Shown piece after piece: positions 22,272 through 35,023 of a stretch of 64,000 nt of DNA. The notes under the pieces are model-generated. The model was not told the DNA's origin. It searched no databases and saw nothing but the letters and a program-made list of their open reading frames with translations. How positions within the stretch are numbered: position 1 is the stretch's first letter; every line of letters begins with the position of its first letter. The position numbers and the translations under genes were made by a program. The DNA is from Prochilodus magdalenae (Eukaryota > Chordata > Actinopteri > Characiformes > Prochilodontidae): assembly GCA_024036415.1 (NCBI GenBank), contig JAMWET010003875.1, positions 130,001 to 194,000 of the forward strand, given 5' to 3'.

Positions 22272-25200
22272 ATGCTGGGTCGGGTGCGGTTGGGTGTTTG
22301 CTTGGCCTTGTGCTGCCTGCCTCTCCTGTGCGGCGCCTGTCCTGCACAGTGCAGCTGCTTTTACCACAAGCTCAGCGACGGAGCCAAGGCCAGGTAGGAG
22401 CTCCTCTCTCCTCGGAGGCCCAGGTGGGCTCCGGTATATGTGTGGGTGCAGAACCGAGCTGTACGTGTGCAGGCAGAGCGTATTCCCGGTGCAGATCGTC
22501 CTCCTCTCTGGGATTAAGTTGCTCTTTAATCTTCTTTCCCTGTAGCGCCGCAGCGCCGGCCGGCTGTCTCCGCACTAACGCAGAGGGAATGCAGAGCTTG
22601 GTGTGCATGTGATCTACAGTGTAGTGATAGAGTGGCAGTATCCATCAAATGACCTTTGACTTTCCTAGTTTGGGATATGCTATAATGTCATAAGGAATGC
22701 TATTAGAGAGTTCCTCCTTGCCTCTGTTGGCTTTGGCTGGCTCACCGGGTTTGGAACCGGACCCCAGCTGTGTTCGTGCAGCTGTCCGTGTGCTGATGAG
22801 TGTATTATCTGTCCATCTATGATTCATATGATCATAAATCTAATCTTCATCTTTCGTTTTGGCAGGAGTGTTCTGTGCAATGACCCCGACCTCACCCTCA
22901 TCCCCACCAACTTCCCCTCGGACACATCCAAGCTCCGGATTGAGAAAACCGCCATCAGCCGTATCTCCGGCGAGACATTCCGCTACCTCGGCAGCCTGGA
23001 GTTCCTCTGGATGTCCTTCAACTCTCTCTCCACGCTGCACTCGGACAGTTTCCGTGGCCTCTACGCGCTGGATGAGCTGCGACTGGACGGAAACGTCCTC
23101 ACCTCCTTTCCGTGGGAGTGCCTGACGGACATGCCCAACCTGAAGCTCCTGGATCTGCATAACAATAAAATCACCAGTATTCCAGCTGAGGCCGCGGTGC
23201 ACATCAGAAACCTCACCTACCTGGACCTGTCCAGCAACAGCCTGACCACAGTACCCGCAGAGGTCCTGACCATGTGGTTCTCTCCAAAACTCACACAGGA
23301 CACTGAAAACTCCAAAATGATTCTGGGTAAGAGTTCATACACTCCACTATTAATTATTCAGTATCCACTATGAATTATTCAGCATCCGCTATGAATTATT
23401 CAGCATCCGCTATGAATTATTCAGTGTCCACTATGAATTATTCAGTGTCCACTATGAATTATTCAGCATCCGCTATGAATTATTCAGTATCCACTATGAA
23501 TTATTCAGCATCCACTATGAATTATTCAGTATCCACTATGAATTATTCAGTGTCCACTATGAATTATTCAGTATCCACTATGAATTATTCAGTATCCATT
23601 ATGAATTATTCAGCATCCATTATGAATTATTCAGTATCCACTATGAATTATTGTGTCCACTATGAATTATTCAGCATCCGCTATGAATTATTCAGTATCC
23701 ACTATGAATTATTCAGTATCCATTATGAATTATTCAGTATCCACTATGAATTATTCAGTATCCACTATGAATTATTCAGTATCCACTATGAATTATTCAG
23801 TATCCACTATGAATTATTCAGTATCCACTATGAATTATTCAGCATCCACTATGAATTATTCAGTATCCACTATGAATTATTCAGTGTCCACTATGAATTA
23901 TTCAGTATCCACTATGAATTATTCAGTATCCATTATGAATTATTCAGCATCCATTATGAATTATTCAGTATCCACTATGAATTATTGTGTCCACTATGAA
24001 TTATTCAGCATCCGCTATGAATTATTCAGTATCCACTATGAATTATTCAGTATCCATTATGAATTATTCAGTATCCATTATGAATTATTCAGTATCCACT
24101 ATGAATTATTCAGTATCTACTATGAATTATTGTGTCCACTATGAATTATTCAGTATCCATTATGAATTATTCCGTAACTACTATGAATTATTCAGTATCC
24201 ATTATGAATTATTCAGTATCCACTATGAATTATTCAGTATCCTCTATGAATTATTCAGTATCCACTATGAATTATTCAGTGTCCACCATGAATTATTCAG
24301 TATCCACCATGAATTATTCAGTATCCACTATGAATTATTCAGTATCTACTAATAGATTATCAGGTAGGAGTGTCCAGCTAACTGTCTCTCGGTGATTAAG
24401 ACAATACAATGTTATCCCCAGGTCTCCACGACAATCCTTGGCAATGTGACTGCCGTCTGTTTGACCTGGTGCAGTTCCAGAAGTCTCCGTCCTCATCGAT
24501 GGCGTTTATTGACACACGGCTGCGCTGCTCGGAGCCTGAGAGTCTGTCCGGCGTCCTCTTCTCGGACACAGAGTTGAGGAAGTGCCAGGCACCTCGTGTC
24601 CACACGGCTGTGGCCAGGGTCCGCAGCTCTGTGGGAAACAACGTCCTGCTCCGCTGTGGAACCATTGGGGTTCCCATCCCTGAGCTGTCCTGGTCTCGAG
24701 CTGACGGAAGGCCCATGAACGGGACAGGTAAGTTTGATAAGCCGCTGCCACCTTATTTCCCTATGCTTTTTCCCACGCCTTTATTTCAGTGGCTCCGGAC
24801 TGTGGACTTGGAGTTCCCCTATGTTCCCTGCTCCTTCTGAACTTCTGATCCAAATAACCAGATCATTAGCAAGCCCTACCTGAGCTACAGTGAATGTGTC
24901 AGAGCAGAGAAAGCGCTAAAAGGCAGAAGCTGGGATTTGCCACTATTGATTTTCAAAAATGTACTACTGGGATCTCTGTGTAGGCTGGATATTCATTACC
25001 CGGGGCTTCCAAAATCAATCAAGTGAAAAGATCTAGATACCTCCAGTTCAAGCTGGTCTGCTATAGAACGTTACCCCAAATCACGCTAACCAACGACTGT
25101 GTTCTGTTTTACAGTTCAGCAGGAGGTTTCAAAGGAGGGCATCATCTGGTCCGTCCTTAGCGTGCCTGCTGTATCCTACCGTGATTCGGGCAAATACGTC

Positions 25201-26199
25201 TGCAAGGCCACCAACTTCGTAGGAACCGCAGACGCCATCATCTCCCTCGTCATCTCAGATACCTGGCGCATCGACGAGGCCGTGGCGAAGAAGAGCCATG
25301 GCAAAAAGACCTCTGGTTTTGGACGTGCGGCCTACCAGGAGAAGCTAATCGCTCGCTATGTTCCTCCCACCGCCAGCTCAGCACCTATCCCGATCATTGA
25401 GCCACTTAACGGGCCAAAATCGACAGCGTCCCTTAAGATCGAGAGCTACAGTATCTCAGATGGAATCTCTGCTGTCAAAATCACGCCCCCTCCCGAGACA
25501 AGCACGGAGGCAGGGACAGACAGCCGTTTGACAGAGGTGGAGAAAGACATGTTAAGCAACTTAGCAGCGAATGCCTCCTCCTTGCAGCAAGGTCCTGAGA
25601 AAAGAGTGGTGCGCTCCGTCAAAGTCATCGGAGACACGGATCATTCCGTGTCCCTAAACTGGCGAGCACCGGCTGCCACCAACACCACATCCTTCAGCGT
25701 CCTGTATGCCGTGTTTGGAGAGAGAGACATGAGGCGCATCAATGTTGGGCCCGGCAAGAACAGGGTCAACATTGATGGACTGGTGCCCAAGACAAAGTAC
25801 ATTGCTTGTGTTTGCGTCAAGGGTCTCATCCCCAAGAAGGAGCAGTGCGTCATCTTCTCCACTGATGAAGCAGCCAGCGCCAGTGGCACTCAGAAGCTTA
25901 TCAACGTGGTGGTCATCACTGTCGCCTGCGTCATTGCCGTGCCTCTCACCCTCATCGTTTGCTGTGGGGCGTTGAAAAGGCGGCTCCAGAAGCTGCTGGG
26001 CCGCAAGTCCAAGGACATTCAGGACTCCTATGTGACCTTTGAGACTCTCTCGCCGGGAACCAAAGCCAAAGGTCTGGAGGGGGAGTACCTCACTAGGCTC
26101 AACCAGGACGAGTCCAACCGCTTGCTCTCAGCCCGCTCCAGCGTGGATTCAGAGGCCACAGCCAGGACTGAGGGACAGCCTAATGAGTATTTCTGTTAA
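22272..26199 (+). CDS. lrit1a: Leucine-rich repeat, Ig-like and transmembrane domain protein 1 (LRIT1), 4 exons
   Basis: Exons 22272-22393, 22866-23326, 24422-24727 and 25115-26199 total 1974 nt, or 657 codons plus TAA. A signal peptide covers about residues 1-22, followed by an LRRNT cysteine cluster (CPAQCSC). About five leucine-rich repeats lie between residues 60 and 170. The LRRCT begins with HDNPWQCDC just after the exon 2/3 junction. The Ig-like domain is split between exons 3 and 4 (closing cysteine near 325, motif DSGKYVC). An FN3 domain follows at about 461-546 and one membrane helix at about 558-581 (VVVITVACVIAVPLTLIVCC). The cytoplasmic tail ends NEYFC. In mammals LRIT1 is a photoreceptor protein at the cone/rod to bipolar synapse (established knowledge). 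The start codon is chosen because it opens the signal peptide; the ATG at 22264 is in another frame. Intron 2 is almost wholly a 21-bp tandem repeat. Confidence 0.95.
23341..24358. repeat. 21-bp tandem repeat filling lrit1a intron 2, about 48 copies
   Basis: The unit is TATGAATTATTCAGTATCCA plus C, with GCATCC, GTGTCC and CATTA variants. The intron spans 23327-24421 (1095 bp) and the repeat covers over 90% of it. It starts 15 bp after the donor and ends about 63 bp before the acceptor. Shorter 15-bp units (TTGTGTCCACTATGAA) mark higher-order blocks. The MNYSVST frames are artefacts. Confidence 0.97.
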
Positions 26200-27262
26200 C
26201 GCATGCCAGGGAAGCCATTCCTGGGAACCCACTGTTCCCGCGTGGGAACTGCCCACGCCCTCGTGCACTTGCGAAGCTGGTCAGGACCATGGGTTCTCAG
26301 AACTTGTGCTGAGAGAAACTTTGGTCCTGCAGTCCTGCAGAAACTCAGGTTCTGCAGTTCCCTGCTCTAAGAGACCCATTTCACCTCAGGACGTGTTTGC
26401 TAATCCGCTGATTTCTCAGGATTACACGTATCAGATCATGAAACATACCAGATTTCAGTATACGGGGGTTCTCCAGGAACAGGACTTGGGAACACCAACT
26501 CAACCCTCTCTAGCTAAAAATAGGACTGGAAGACGTTCAGTTGTAGGTACAGCATGTCTGGGTTGTGTCCGGAGTGTGTCCGGCTGTGTCCGGAGTGTGT
26601 TGATGTGTCCCGAGTGTGTTGGTGTGTCCCGAGTGTGTCGGTGTGTCCGGCTGATTTGGACTGCAGGAGCATAGGGCCGACCGGACTGTACCTGTAACCC
26701 AGAGGACAGGCATTTCTGCGGGAGGTGAAACTGGGATGGGGACATGGCTGAACCTCCGCTCTAAAGCAGTTTGGAGGTGCTAAGATCATTAACATACTGA
26801 ATGTGCTGATGAAGTATTCCACGTCTCTCCGAAGCCTTGCAGCGGACCATATTCGTGATGGATGTTCAACAAAAGGGAAACATTCCTCCACTGTTCCATG
26901 TTCAAACAGTACCGGTTCTAAAGCGTTCTGCTTTATTTTCTTTCTTGTCACCTGTGAAGCACTTTTTGCAGACTGCAGATGAATGTCCCCATTGTTTTCC
27001 ATGTTCCATGGAGGGAAGGAATTTTTCAAGGACTAGAATCGATGCACCCTCTGATGCTTCCGAATATGGACCTTCTCCTTATATACTATTAGAGTCGTTC
27101 TAAGCAGGGAATAGAAGGATCACCTCTTTCTTCTCCTGAGATTCCCATATTAACCATGGTGGTCCACGTGCTGGGTTTACCACCTTCCCATTCCAAACCT
27201 TAAACCTTGGATGTATACAGTTGTTCGATGTTTTTGAAGCCTGTGTTTGGAATGTACGCATG

Positions 27263-27268
27263 AATAAA
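27263..27268 (+). other. Poly(A) signal AATAAA of lrit1a
   Basis: TGAATAAATATTTTTATATA lies about 1.06 kb after the lrit1a TAA. The sequence between (26200-27262) has no repeat I recognise and is the likely 3' UTR. Confidence 0.6.
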
Positions 27269-27767
27269 TATTTTTATATATATATATGGGAAACACTGTG
27301 ACATTCCTGAATTCCACTGACCATGGAATAGAGGGAAAAGTGACGAGAGGATTGGCCCCTGAGGGTTGCAAGAAGGTTAACCCCCTTCACTGAGGTGGAG
27401 AGGGAATGTAGGAGGAGGGGAGGCGGAGGAAGGTTTTATAGGAAGTAGGAAGTGAGAAGGTGGAGTTTCGCACAATATCCCGTACAATGTTCCTGATACA
27501 AAAAGGTGTAATCAGAGAAAGGTATTCGCCAGGTGGGTTTAAGAGGCCCTCTGCGTTCCGTTCCGCTCAGGTCTACTTGTGGAATTCCGTAAGTCCATTT
27601 CCAGCCTCTCTTTCTCCATCATTAAGACTGATCCATGTAAATGAGCTCTGTCCTTATTGGCTGTCCTGTGGTGTAAGGTTTATGAAAGGCACAGGCTAAA
27701 ACACTCCTTATAACTTTTGTGTAAATGGGCGGAGCTAAACTGCTATAGGTTTAAATAGGTGGAAAAA

Positions 27768-28567
27768 CAGTCATCATTAAAAGAACAGCTACTCCCAAAA
27801 TTAATCAGCACACAGGAGTGAAGCGTGGTGTGTAGGTGTGACATGGTGAAACGTACTAATGATTCAAGATTCACACACAACCGCACACGTGAGGTAACCA
27901 AGGGCGGGTCTTATCTGTGTACCTGACTGACCAAACACCACCATTACAGACCTCCAGCGAGCAGTGGTGTCCTCCATGAGTCCTCCTGTTAGTGCAGCAC
28001 CATCGGCAGACGGCTGCACCACGCAGGACTACATGCACACAGACCGTTACCACGACTGTCCTTAACACCACGTCACCGTCACCAAAGACTGCAGTGGTGT
28101 CGTACCAGACTGTCATGGAGTGACTCAGAATGGCAGCGGGTCATCTTCAGTGACGAGTCCCGCTTTAGTCTTGGTGGAGACGCCCAACAAACCCGTGTGT
28201 GGAGGCACCGTGGTCAGCGCCAAGATGAACGGTGTGTAGTCACACGTCCAGAAAGCCTGGTGTCCCTACCGCACCATCTGCAGGAACTGTGTGAGGATGT
28301 TCAAGCTGCATGGGATGGATTATCACAGGACTCCATCAGGAACCTCTACAGCTCCATACCGAGACGTCTGGCGTGTTGGGTTAGCGAACACGGCGGCCCG
28401 ACGCCATACTGAGAGACAGACTTCTGTATGTGTAGCTCAATAAATATTGATCATATCAGTCTAAACTTATCATCAGTTATTGATCCTGGTCACCTTTATC
28501 TTCCTTCCCCACACATCTGCACTCCCACACTTCCTTCTGGGAGCAGCTGATCTCCTGATGGTGAGTG
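27768..28567 (+). mobile_element. Family A copy with both ends (about 800 bp)
   Basis: The left end (CATCATTAAAAGAACAGCT) and right end (AGCTGATCTCCTGATGGTGA then GTG, before TA) form terminal inverted repeats. The interior encodes [20 protein letters not shown] then TRVWRHRGQ, then in another frame [20 protein letters not shown]...GGPTPY. This is the Tc1/mariner order with the middle catalytic region deleted. Confidence 0.88.
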
Positions 28568-29545
28568 TAAGTAAGAGTCATGACATCACATGGGAATTCA
28601 GGGGCCTTAGAATCCACAAACCTACATCCCACATCAAAGGCCTTTTCCCAACATCAGTGAGGAAGATGGCCATGACGAAGGTGATTAGCAGCCCCACCCT
28701 CTTCATCTTCCCACCCTCTCCATCTCAGTATCTATTTTTATGGATGCCTTTGTAGTTGAGTCATAGCCTAAGTCTCTTAGAACCCCATTCATGGTGTGGA
28801 GTTTTGGAGAAGCGGGATGGCTTGTGGTCTATATGTACTGCTGCTTAAGGTGGAGATTAGGAATAATGAGCTTTACTTTACTGAACCAGTGAACTGCGTA
28901 TACGCAGCACGGCCCAGCACCTTATTCCGGATAAGGAAGTTGGATATAGCACACAGCCCGGCAGCCGTGGCATGCTGAGAGAGTGGTGTTAGCTTATGTG
29001 CAGCAGCTTTAACCATTTTAAACCCTGCGCCAGACGAAGGCTGGCAGGAGCCTCGACAGAATGACGCCATTGCTAACAGCAGCTCCATTAGGCTAATTTA
29101 GTAAACATGAGAACTGGGAGCTAGGGCTCCGTGGCACTGTAAGCCATCAGCCATGAGGGTTCGGGCTGATAGCGAGTGGCAGATTAGTGGTAACCGAATG
29201 GGAGTTAGGCTAAGCTGGCCCCCTCTGTGAAGTGTGGTGATGTCAGACCTGATGCTAATCTGGAGAAGATCTCTATCTGTAATCCCAAAGAGGGAATGGG
29301 GTGGGATACTGGGAATTCTCTCTGTGTGCTGGATGAATGGGGAAACGTGGCTCCCCTGCACCCTCGTATCTTCAGCCAGTGATGGTGGGGGCCCGAGGGT
29401 TCAGGGAAGTCACTTTCACCCGTAGCCAGCTCACTGTCCGAGCACATTTTCAGCAGGCTGTGGGAGAGGACGGCACGGTCTCCTGACACGGAGACGGGGA
29501 GACCACCCTAACCCTAACCCTGACTCGCTGTGTGGTAATCAGAGG
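28568..29545. other. Intergenic, no gene seen
   Basis: Between lrit1a and lrit2; includes a short (CCCTAA)-like run at about 29503-29521. Confidence 0.4.
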
Positions 29546-29645
29546 CTGAAGATTCTTCTCCTCCTCCTTCTTCTCTCTTCTCCTTCATCTCCTTCCTCTT
29601 CTCCTCCTTTTTCTTCTCCTCCTTCTAATCCTTCTTCTCTTTCTT
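29546..29645. repeat. Polypyrimidine tract
   Basis: CTTCTCCTCC-type sequence for about 100 bases. Confidence 0.85.
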
Positions 29646-29984
29646 GGTCGAGGTTTTGTAGTTTTCAGATATTGACATCGTTCCAGCTCTGGAATGCTCT
29701 GTCTGACTGGGAATGCTGTGCTTTTTAGGAAACCCTGAATAATTACAGATTTGGCCCGTTAAGAATGAATGGGATGAAAGTACACGCCCACCTGCTGTAC
29801 TTCTGCTCGAGTGACAGGCGCCTCTCGGGGCAGATCCCAGAGCACAAGCTCAGTGTTGGTCTGACCCGCACTCGTCTGTTTGTCTCTTTCTCATCCTGTT
29901 TTCCCCTTCCAAACACTACTGTCTCCTTTACCACTCCTCTATGTGTCATTTATTCATCCCTCGTTTCTCCCATTCACTTTTAGC

Positions 29985-30320
29985 CACACCTAGCACACAT
30001 TTAGCAACCCTCAACAACCACTCAATAAACAACCCTCACACCATAGCAACCACCTACCCATACCTTAACAATCACAGACGACATCACAGCAACCACCTAG
30101 TAACGCCTTAACAACCACATGGGATACCATAACAGTTGTCTAACAAGCACCTGAGATACCATAGCAACCACCTGGGAAACTAAATAAACCACCTTTAATG
30201 CCAAGGCAATGGCTTAGTAACACCGTACAACAAAATGGGGCATCACAGCAACGGCCTAGCAACACCATAGCAGCTACCTGGAAAACCTTTGCAGCCACCT
30301 AACACCACCTTAGCAGTAGG
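29985..30320. repeat. Degenerate about 20-bp repeat (ATAGCAACCACCT)
   Basis: Recurring CA(T/C)AGCAACCACCTAG/GGGATAC motifs about 20 bases apart, strongly diverged. Confidence 0.7.
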
Positions 30321-30624
30321 TTCATCTTCGTGACGAGCAGCAGGCACTTTCCCACGCCCACTGCTCATGGGCGCTATGTCCTGGAACAAGCTGAATTCCG
30401 TATCTCCACAGTCAGTTTCAGGAATGTGATCGTACACTATCATGAAAATATGAAACATGAGCTGACACTCCGTTCCGATTGGTTACATCTAGAGGAGCAT
30501 CCTACTATAAGCTCCGCCCCCACACCCCTGTGTCTGTTTCTACATTGGTGTGGGTTCTGCCTCCTTCGCCAGCTGGTCTGGAGCAGACTGGTTTCAGAGT
30601 GGTCAGTTTGTACTGGTGTAGCTC

Positions 30625-30648
30625 TAACCCTAACCCTAACCCTAACCC
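30625..30648. repeat. Short interstitial telomere-like repeat (CCCTAA)4
   Basis: Four perfect CTAACC units upstream of lrit2. Confidence 0.85.
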
Positions 30649-31014
30649 TGTCTGAGGGTGTGCTGAACTTGCTGGTAGGTGAGCAATAAGCCCTGTGTTG
30701 TGAGATGACATCATCATGTAACAGAGAAACGGGCCCCAATGAGGCATTTCAGGTGTTCAGCTGGTTTCTGTGTGAGAGAGGTTCTCCCTCTGGGGTGTAG
30801 AACTTAACGCTTCATTGCTTATAAGAACTAAGAGCTCCACAGGAAAGCAGGAAAGCCGGAAAATCAGAGCAGCGGAATATTAAATGGTCCATCGTGTTCG
30901 TGTGACTCCTAAACCCAGGCTTTGGTGATAAACCCCCGTGTGGGTTCCGCTGTATATAGACGATCCTGTCGAATGTGGGTTTTCTAGCCGTTGCTTCTAG
31001 AGTTGCGTCAGGCT

Positions 31015-31020
31015 GGATTA
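31015..31020 (+). promoter_or_regulatory. CRX/OTX-type core (GGATTA) upstream of lrit2
   Basis: GGATTA, the complement of TAATCC, lies 82 bp before the lrit2 start codon. Function is inferred from motif and position only. Confidence 0.35.
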
Positions 31021-31101
31021 AGCACAATGAGCTTAACGCCACAGAGCTCAGTGACATGTCCTGCAGACCTGCCCGCTCCTCATGCTTTCTCAAAAACCAC
31101 A

Positions 31102-34100
31102 ATGGCCACGTTTAGCTTTCTAGCTGCGCTGTTGCTCCTCGCTCGTCTCCATTCGGCCTGGTGTTTCTGTGTGACGGGATGCTCCTGCGCGGAGGACAGT
31201 ACAGGGAGGTGAGTAGGCTGGGAAAGGCTTCATGGTGTCAGTGGGTTAAGGTGCGTGTTTTTACTGAAGGAGGATCTGCAGGTAATCTGACCGACGCTCC
31301 GTGGTCATTCACAAAATATGAGCCGACAAAACTGATACCGAACAACCTGGTGTACTGTAATCTGTAGTAATCTGTGGTAATCTGTAGTAATCTGTAGTAT
31401 CTCAGGAATTATGGGAATATTTAATATATTTTGGCCACAAACTTTTCTTTTGTATCTAGCAGGATGTAAAGACGGTCAGTGGGCTGTCCCTCACATTGTT
31501 CTTCCTGACGAACTGACCAATAGAAATGTGGCAATTCAATTCTAATGAAATCTAAAATACACTCCTCATCAGGAGAACAGCTGCACCCAGGAGGAGGTGT
31601 GGGAGTGCAGGTTTGTGGGGAGGGGGATAAAGGGTACCAGGATCAATAACTGATGATAAATTTAGACTGATATGATCAATATTTATTGAGCTACACATAC
31701 AGAAGTCTGTCTCTCAGTATGGCGTCGGGCCGCCGTGTTCGCTAACCCAACACGCCAGACGTCTCGGTATGGAGCTGTAGAGGTTCCTGATGGTGTCCTG
31801 TGATACTCCATCCCATGCAGCTGCTCGCTGGATGTTGGATGTTGACGTGGTCCGTATTGATAACAGTGTGCTGTGATGGTGCTTTATTCTCGAGAAACTA
31901 TAACCGGCTCCACCCTCTCTGTCTGTCTAGATCTCTGTTATGTATGGAAACTGCTTTGGGATCGATACCCCAGAACATTCCAGGAGACTTCATTAAAATC
32001 CGGATTGAGAACTCTCACCTTACTGAAATACCCCAAGGGGCTTTCTCCACAGTCAGGGCCTTGGAATCTCTGTGGCTGAACTTTAACGACATCGCCCTGA
32101 TGAGCGGGAGGAGCCTCGAAGGCCTGCATAGCCTGACAGAACTGCGACTGCAGGGGAACAAGCTGAGATCCATACCGTGGACAGCTTTCCAGGACACACC
32201 CATCCTTAAAATCCTGGACCTGAAGCACAACCGGCTAGACGTGCTGCCGGAATACGCCCTGCGCCACCTGCCTGCGCTGACCTATTTAGACTTATCCTTC
32301 AATCAGCTTACGGTCATATCCCGGGATGTCTTTCTCAACTGGCCGCGCTACCGCCCACAGACGCAGGGCAGGAGGGACGAGAGTGCGGCTAATGTTGTGC
32401 TAGCGCTGAACGACAACCGCTGGCTGTGTGACTGTCGCCTCAAAGGCTTCGTTGAATTTGTGAAGTCCGTCAGTCCGCCAGTCATTTTGATGAACTCTTA
32501 TCTGACCTGTTCAGGCCCGGATTCCAGAGCGGGGAGGTTCTTTCACGAGCTGGAGCTGAAGAACTGCCTGAGGCCAGAAACATCTGCTCCAGAACTCAAT
32601 GTCACACTTCCGCTGGGAGCGAACACCACGCTCAGGTGCTTTGTGAAGGCAAGGCCCGATCCAGTGGTGCAGTGGAGCTACAGTCTGAAGACCATCAGAG
32701 GGTTCACAGGTAAAGCCTCCTCCTGGGTTCTATCGCGGCTGGAGTGCCGTCACACTGACACAGTTAGTGCAGAAAACACAACGAGCTTAAAGGCCGTAAG
32801 CATGTCTGCGGCCCACCTTCACACTCGGATTACCGAGACACAGAGCTGCAAGACTGATGACTCTACTCTGAATTTAATATAATCTGACTCGTTCTGTCTG
32901 GAAAACTCCAGGATCCTGCCGACCCCACCAAATTAAACCTGATCGGACCTTCTGTCTGATTCTCACTACGAATACACCGATGTGGGAATTGTTTCTGATA
33001 TCTGATATGTGTATGTACGTGTCTGCCGAAGCAGATCCACAAGCATTTATAATATGTAGGACTAAATGCACCACTACAAAGACACACACCCATCATCAGG
33101 AGAACAGCTCAGGAGCAGAGGGAGGTGTGGGAGTGCGGGTGTGTTGGGAAGGAGGATAAAGAAGACCAGGATCAATAACTGGTGATAAGTTTAGACTGAT
33201 ATGATCAATATTTATTGAGCTACACATACAGAAGTCTGTCTCTCAGTATGGCGTCGGGCCGCCGTGTTCGCTAACCCAACACGCCAGACGTCTCGGTATG
33301 GAGCACTGAATAGTGAGGTCCATTCGTCTGTGTTAGCCCTAGTGTAAGGTGTAAGGCCTTCTGTCCAGGTCCTGAAGGCCTAATCCGCTAAGATACCACG
33401 TGAGGAATGATCTATTTGGACATTTCGTTTTTCATTCGTTTTGGGGCAGTCGTGGGCTGGAGGTTAGGGAACCAGCCTTGTGAGTGGGTTGCCGGTTCGA
33501 TTCCCTGAACTGACAGTAATGACTGAGGTGCCCTTGAGCGAGGCACCTAACCCCCAACTGCTCCCCGGGCGCCGTGGGTAGGGCTGCCCACCCCTCCGGG
33601 TAAGTGTGCTCACTGCCCCCTAGTGTGGGTGTTTCACTTCACGGATGGGTTAAATGCGGAGACTAAATTTTCCCACTGTGGGATCAGCAAGGGATTTAAA
33701 AATTCCAACTAAAACTAAAACAGGAAGTGTAATGATGTACATCTCATTTTAGTTCCCTGGAACCAGAAGGCCCTAGGGGGTTCCCTCTGCAGATCGCTAA
33801 TGCTATCCCCGCTAAACAGTAATACCTTCTGAGTTCCTTAGCTGCATCGTTTGGTAGCCATCAAGATTGAGTGTCACATCCAGTTTAGTCCACCACTGTG
33901 GCCGACTCATGGAACGCTTACCTGACCTTCTACTCCAGCGTAGCCGCAGTCTTGCTTGGTCCATTGGTGCTTTCCCCTGATGGCTGTTCTCCTGTGTCTG
34001 CTTTTGCTTGCAGTCTCCCAGTCACAGGTGGACGAGGACACCATCTGTTCTGCCCTGATAATCCCGTCGGTTCACCTGGCCGACCGGGGCCTCTACACCT

Positions 34101-34801
34101 GCACCGCCAACAACTTTATTGGCAACTCATCTGTGGGCATCCAGCTTAATGTCCTGTCAGGTGGCACCTCCTTTCCCATGTCCCCTGCCTTTCCACTGGC
34201 CTCCGCAGACGAGAACGTCTACATCGACATACGAATCACCAAGCAGACTGTGTACGGCGTCACCATAGAGTGGTACGCGGCGACGGAGAGCCCAGCAGAA
34301 ACCTGGTTCACCGTCCACTTCGGCCGCTACGACTCACCAAAGAAAGAGATGCTCTACGTCGGCCCAGGAATCAACAGCTACTCGGTGAACGACTTGCTAC
34401 CGGTGACCAAGTATGAGGTGTGTGTGTCTCTGAAGAACCAGCCGCCTCGTCAGGAGCAGTGTGTCGTGTTTGTGACGGGAAGCGGGACAAACGAACTGGA
34501 GCAGCGGGAGAGACTCATCCACATCATCGTGGTGGTGTGCGCCATGGTGCTCGCTGTCCCTGCAGGTATGTACGCCTGCACCACCGACACCAGGCTGGGC
34601 TGCTTCCACCACTGCACGGATCTCTGCAAGAGACGCAGGAGAGAATCCAGAGGCCTGAAGTCGGGCGACAGGCAGGGAACCTTCGACAGCCTGCAGGCAG
34701 CCAGCGACGAAGGACTCTACAGGGACTCTGGCGAGGAGAAGAAAGCGAGGAGGCGGTCTGAGGACAAAACGCAGAAGGGCAACAGCGCCCAGCTGTACTG
34801 A
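31102..34801 (+). CDS. lrit2: Leucine-rich repeat, Ig-like and transmembrane domain protein 2 (LRIT2), 3 exons
   Basis: Exons 31102-31208, 31931-32709 and 34014-34801 total 1674 nt, or 557 codons plus TGA. Introns are GT-AG and phase-compatible. A signal peptide covers about residues 1-20 ([20 protein letters not shown]), then LRRNT cysteines (CFCVTGCSC). LRRs run from about 50 to 190 (e.g. [32 protein letters not shown]). The LRRCT includes WLCDCRLKG. The Ig domain closes at about C325 ([11 protein letters not shown]). FN3 is at about 364-451 and the membrane helix at about 464-484. An upstream in-frame ATG at 30991 would give an N-terminal extension that hides the signal peptide, so 31102 is preferred. 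The tail is basic and ends SAQLY. It is the tandem neighbour of lrit1a and shares its domain plan, so it is a likely ancient duplicate. The precise role of LRIT2 is poorly known; retinal expression is expected from the family. Both introns carry transposon insertions. Confidence 0.94.
31560..31822 (-). mobile_element. Family A, truncated copy in lrit2 intron 1
   Basis: The left end CTCATCAGGAGAACAGCTGC is preceded by TA. The copy stops at CCCATGCAGCT, 108 bp before the exon 2 splice site. Confidence 0.85.
33085..33303 (-). mobile_element. Family A, truncated copy in lrit2 intron 2
   Basis: CATCATCAGGAGAACAGCTC through GACGTCTCGGTATGGAGC, then lost. Confidence 0.85.
33444..33705 (+). mobile_element. 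tRNA-derived SINE in lrit2 intron 2
   Basis: Starts GGGGCAGTCGTGGGCTGGAGG with an A-box-like TGGGCTGGAGG and a B box GGTTCGATTCC (33494-33504) at tRNA-like spacing. The tRNA-unrelated body includes GACTGAGGTGCCCTTGAGCG, GCACCTAACCCCCAACTGCT and CTCACTGCCCCCTAGTGTG. It ends near GGGATTTAAAA. I know this body from many fish genomes. Confidence 0.85.
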
Positions 34802-35023
34802 CCTGTCGTCTACCCAACACGGACAGCACTGTGTGGTTTTTATGTCTAGAGCGTTTCAGTTTTTTTGGCTAGTCCTCTATTAGGAGGGGGTTTACTGATG
34901 CTCCAGTCACTAACACCAGAGGTTCCCAACCGTGTTAGGGTTAGGACCAGGTTTAGATCAAAGTGGGTCTTATATCAGAGTGTAACTGAAGCAGAAAATC
35001 TGAGAGTTGCCAACAAACATGTT

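Noticed and set aside
22264..22545. Alternative lrit1a start at 22264
   Set aside because: It is in a different frame and would not read into exon 2; the frame from 22272 gives a signal peptide and correct LRRNT cysteines.
23370..24395. Open frames of 120-209 codons reading MNYSVST or HYELFSI
   Set aside because: Products of the 21-bp repeat in lrit1a intron 2; the lrit1a reading frame runs across the intron with clean splice sites.
30625..30648. Telomere proximity or chromosome-fusion scar
   Set aside because: Only four CCCTAA units, with two even shorter runs at 29503 and 53153; too short to imply an ancestral telomere.
30991..31101. Upstream in-frame start for lrit2
   Set aside because: It would place 37 residues before the signal peptide; the ATG at 31102 fits the family start.
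33444..33520. Functional tRNA gene
   Set aside because: A and B boxes are present but the sequence cannot form a proper cloverleaf and continues into a SINE body.
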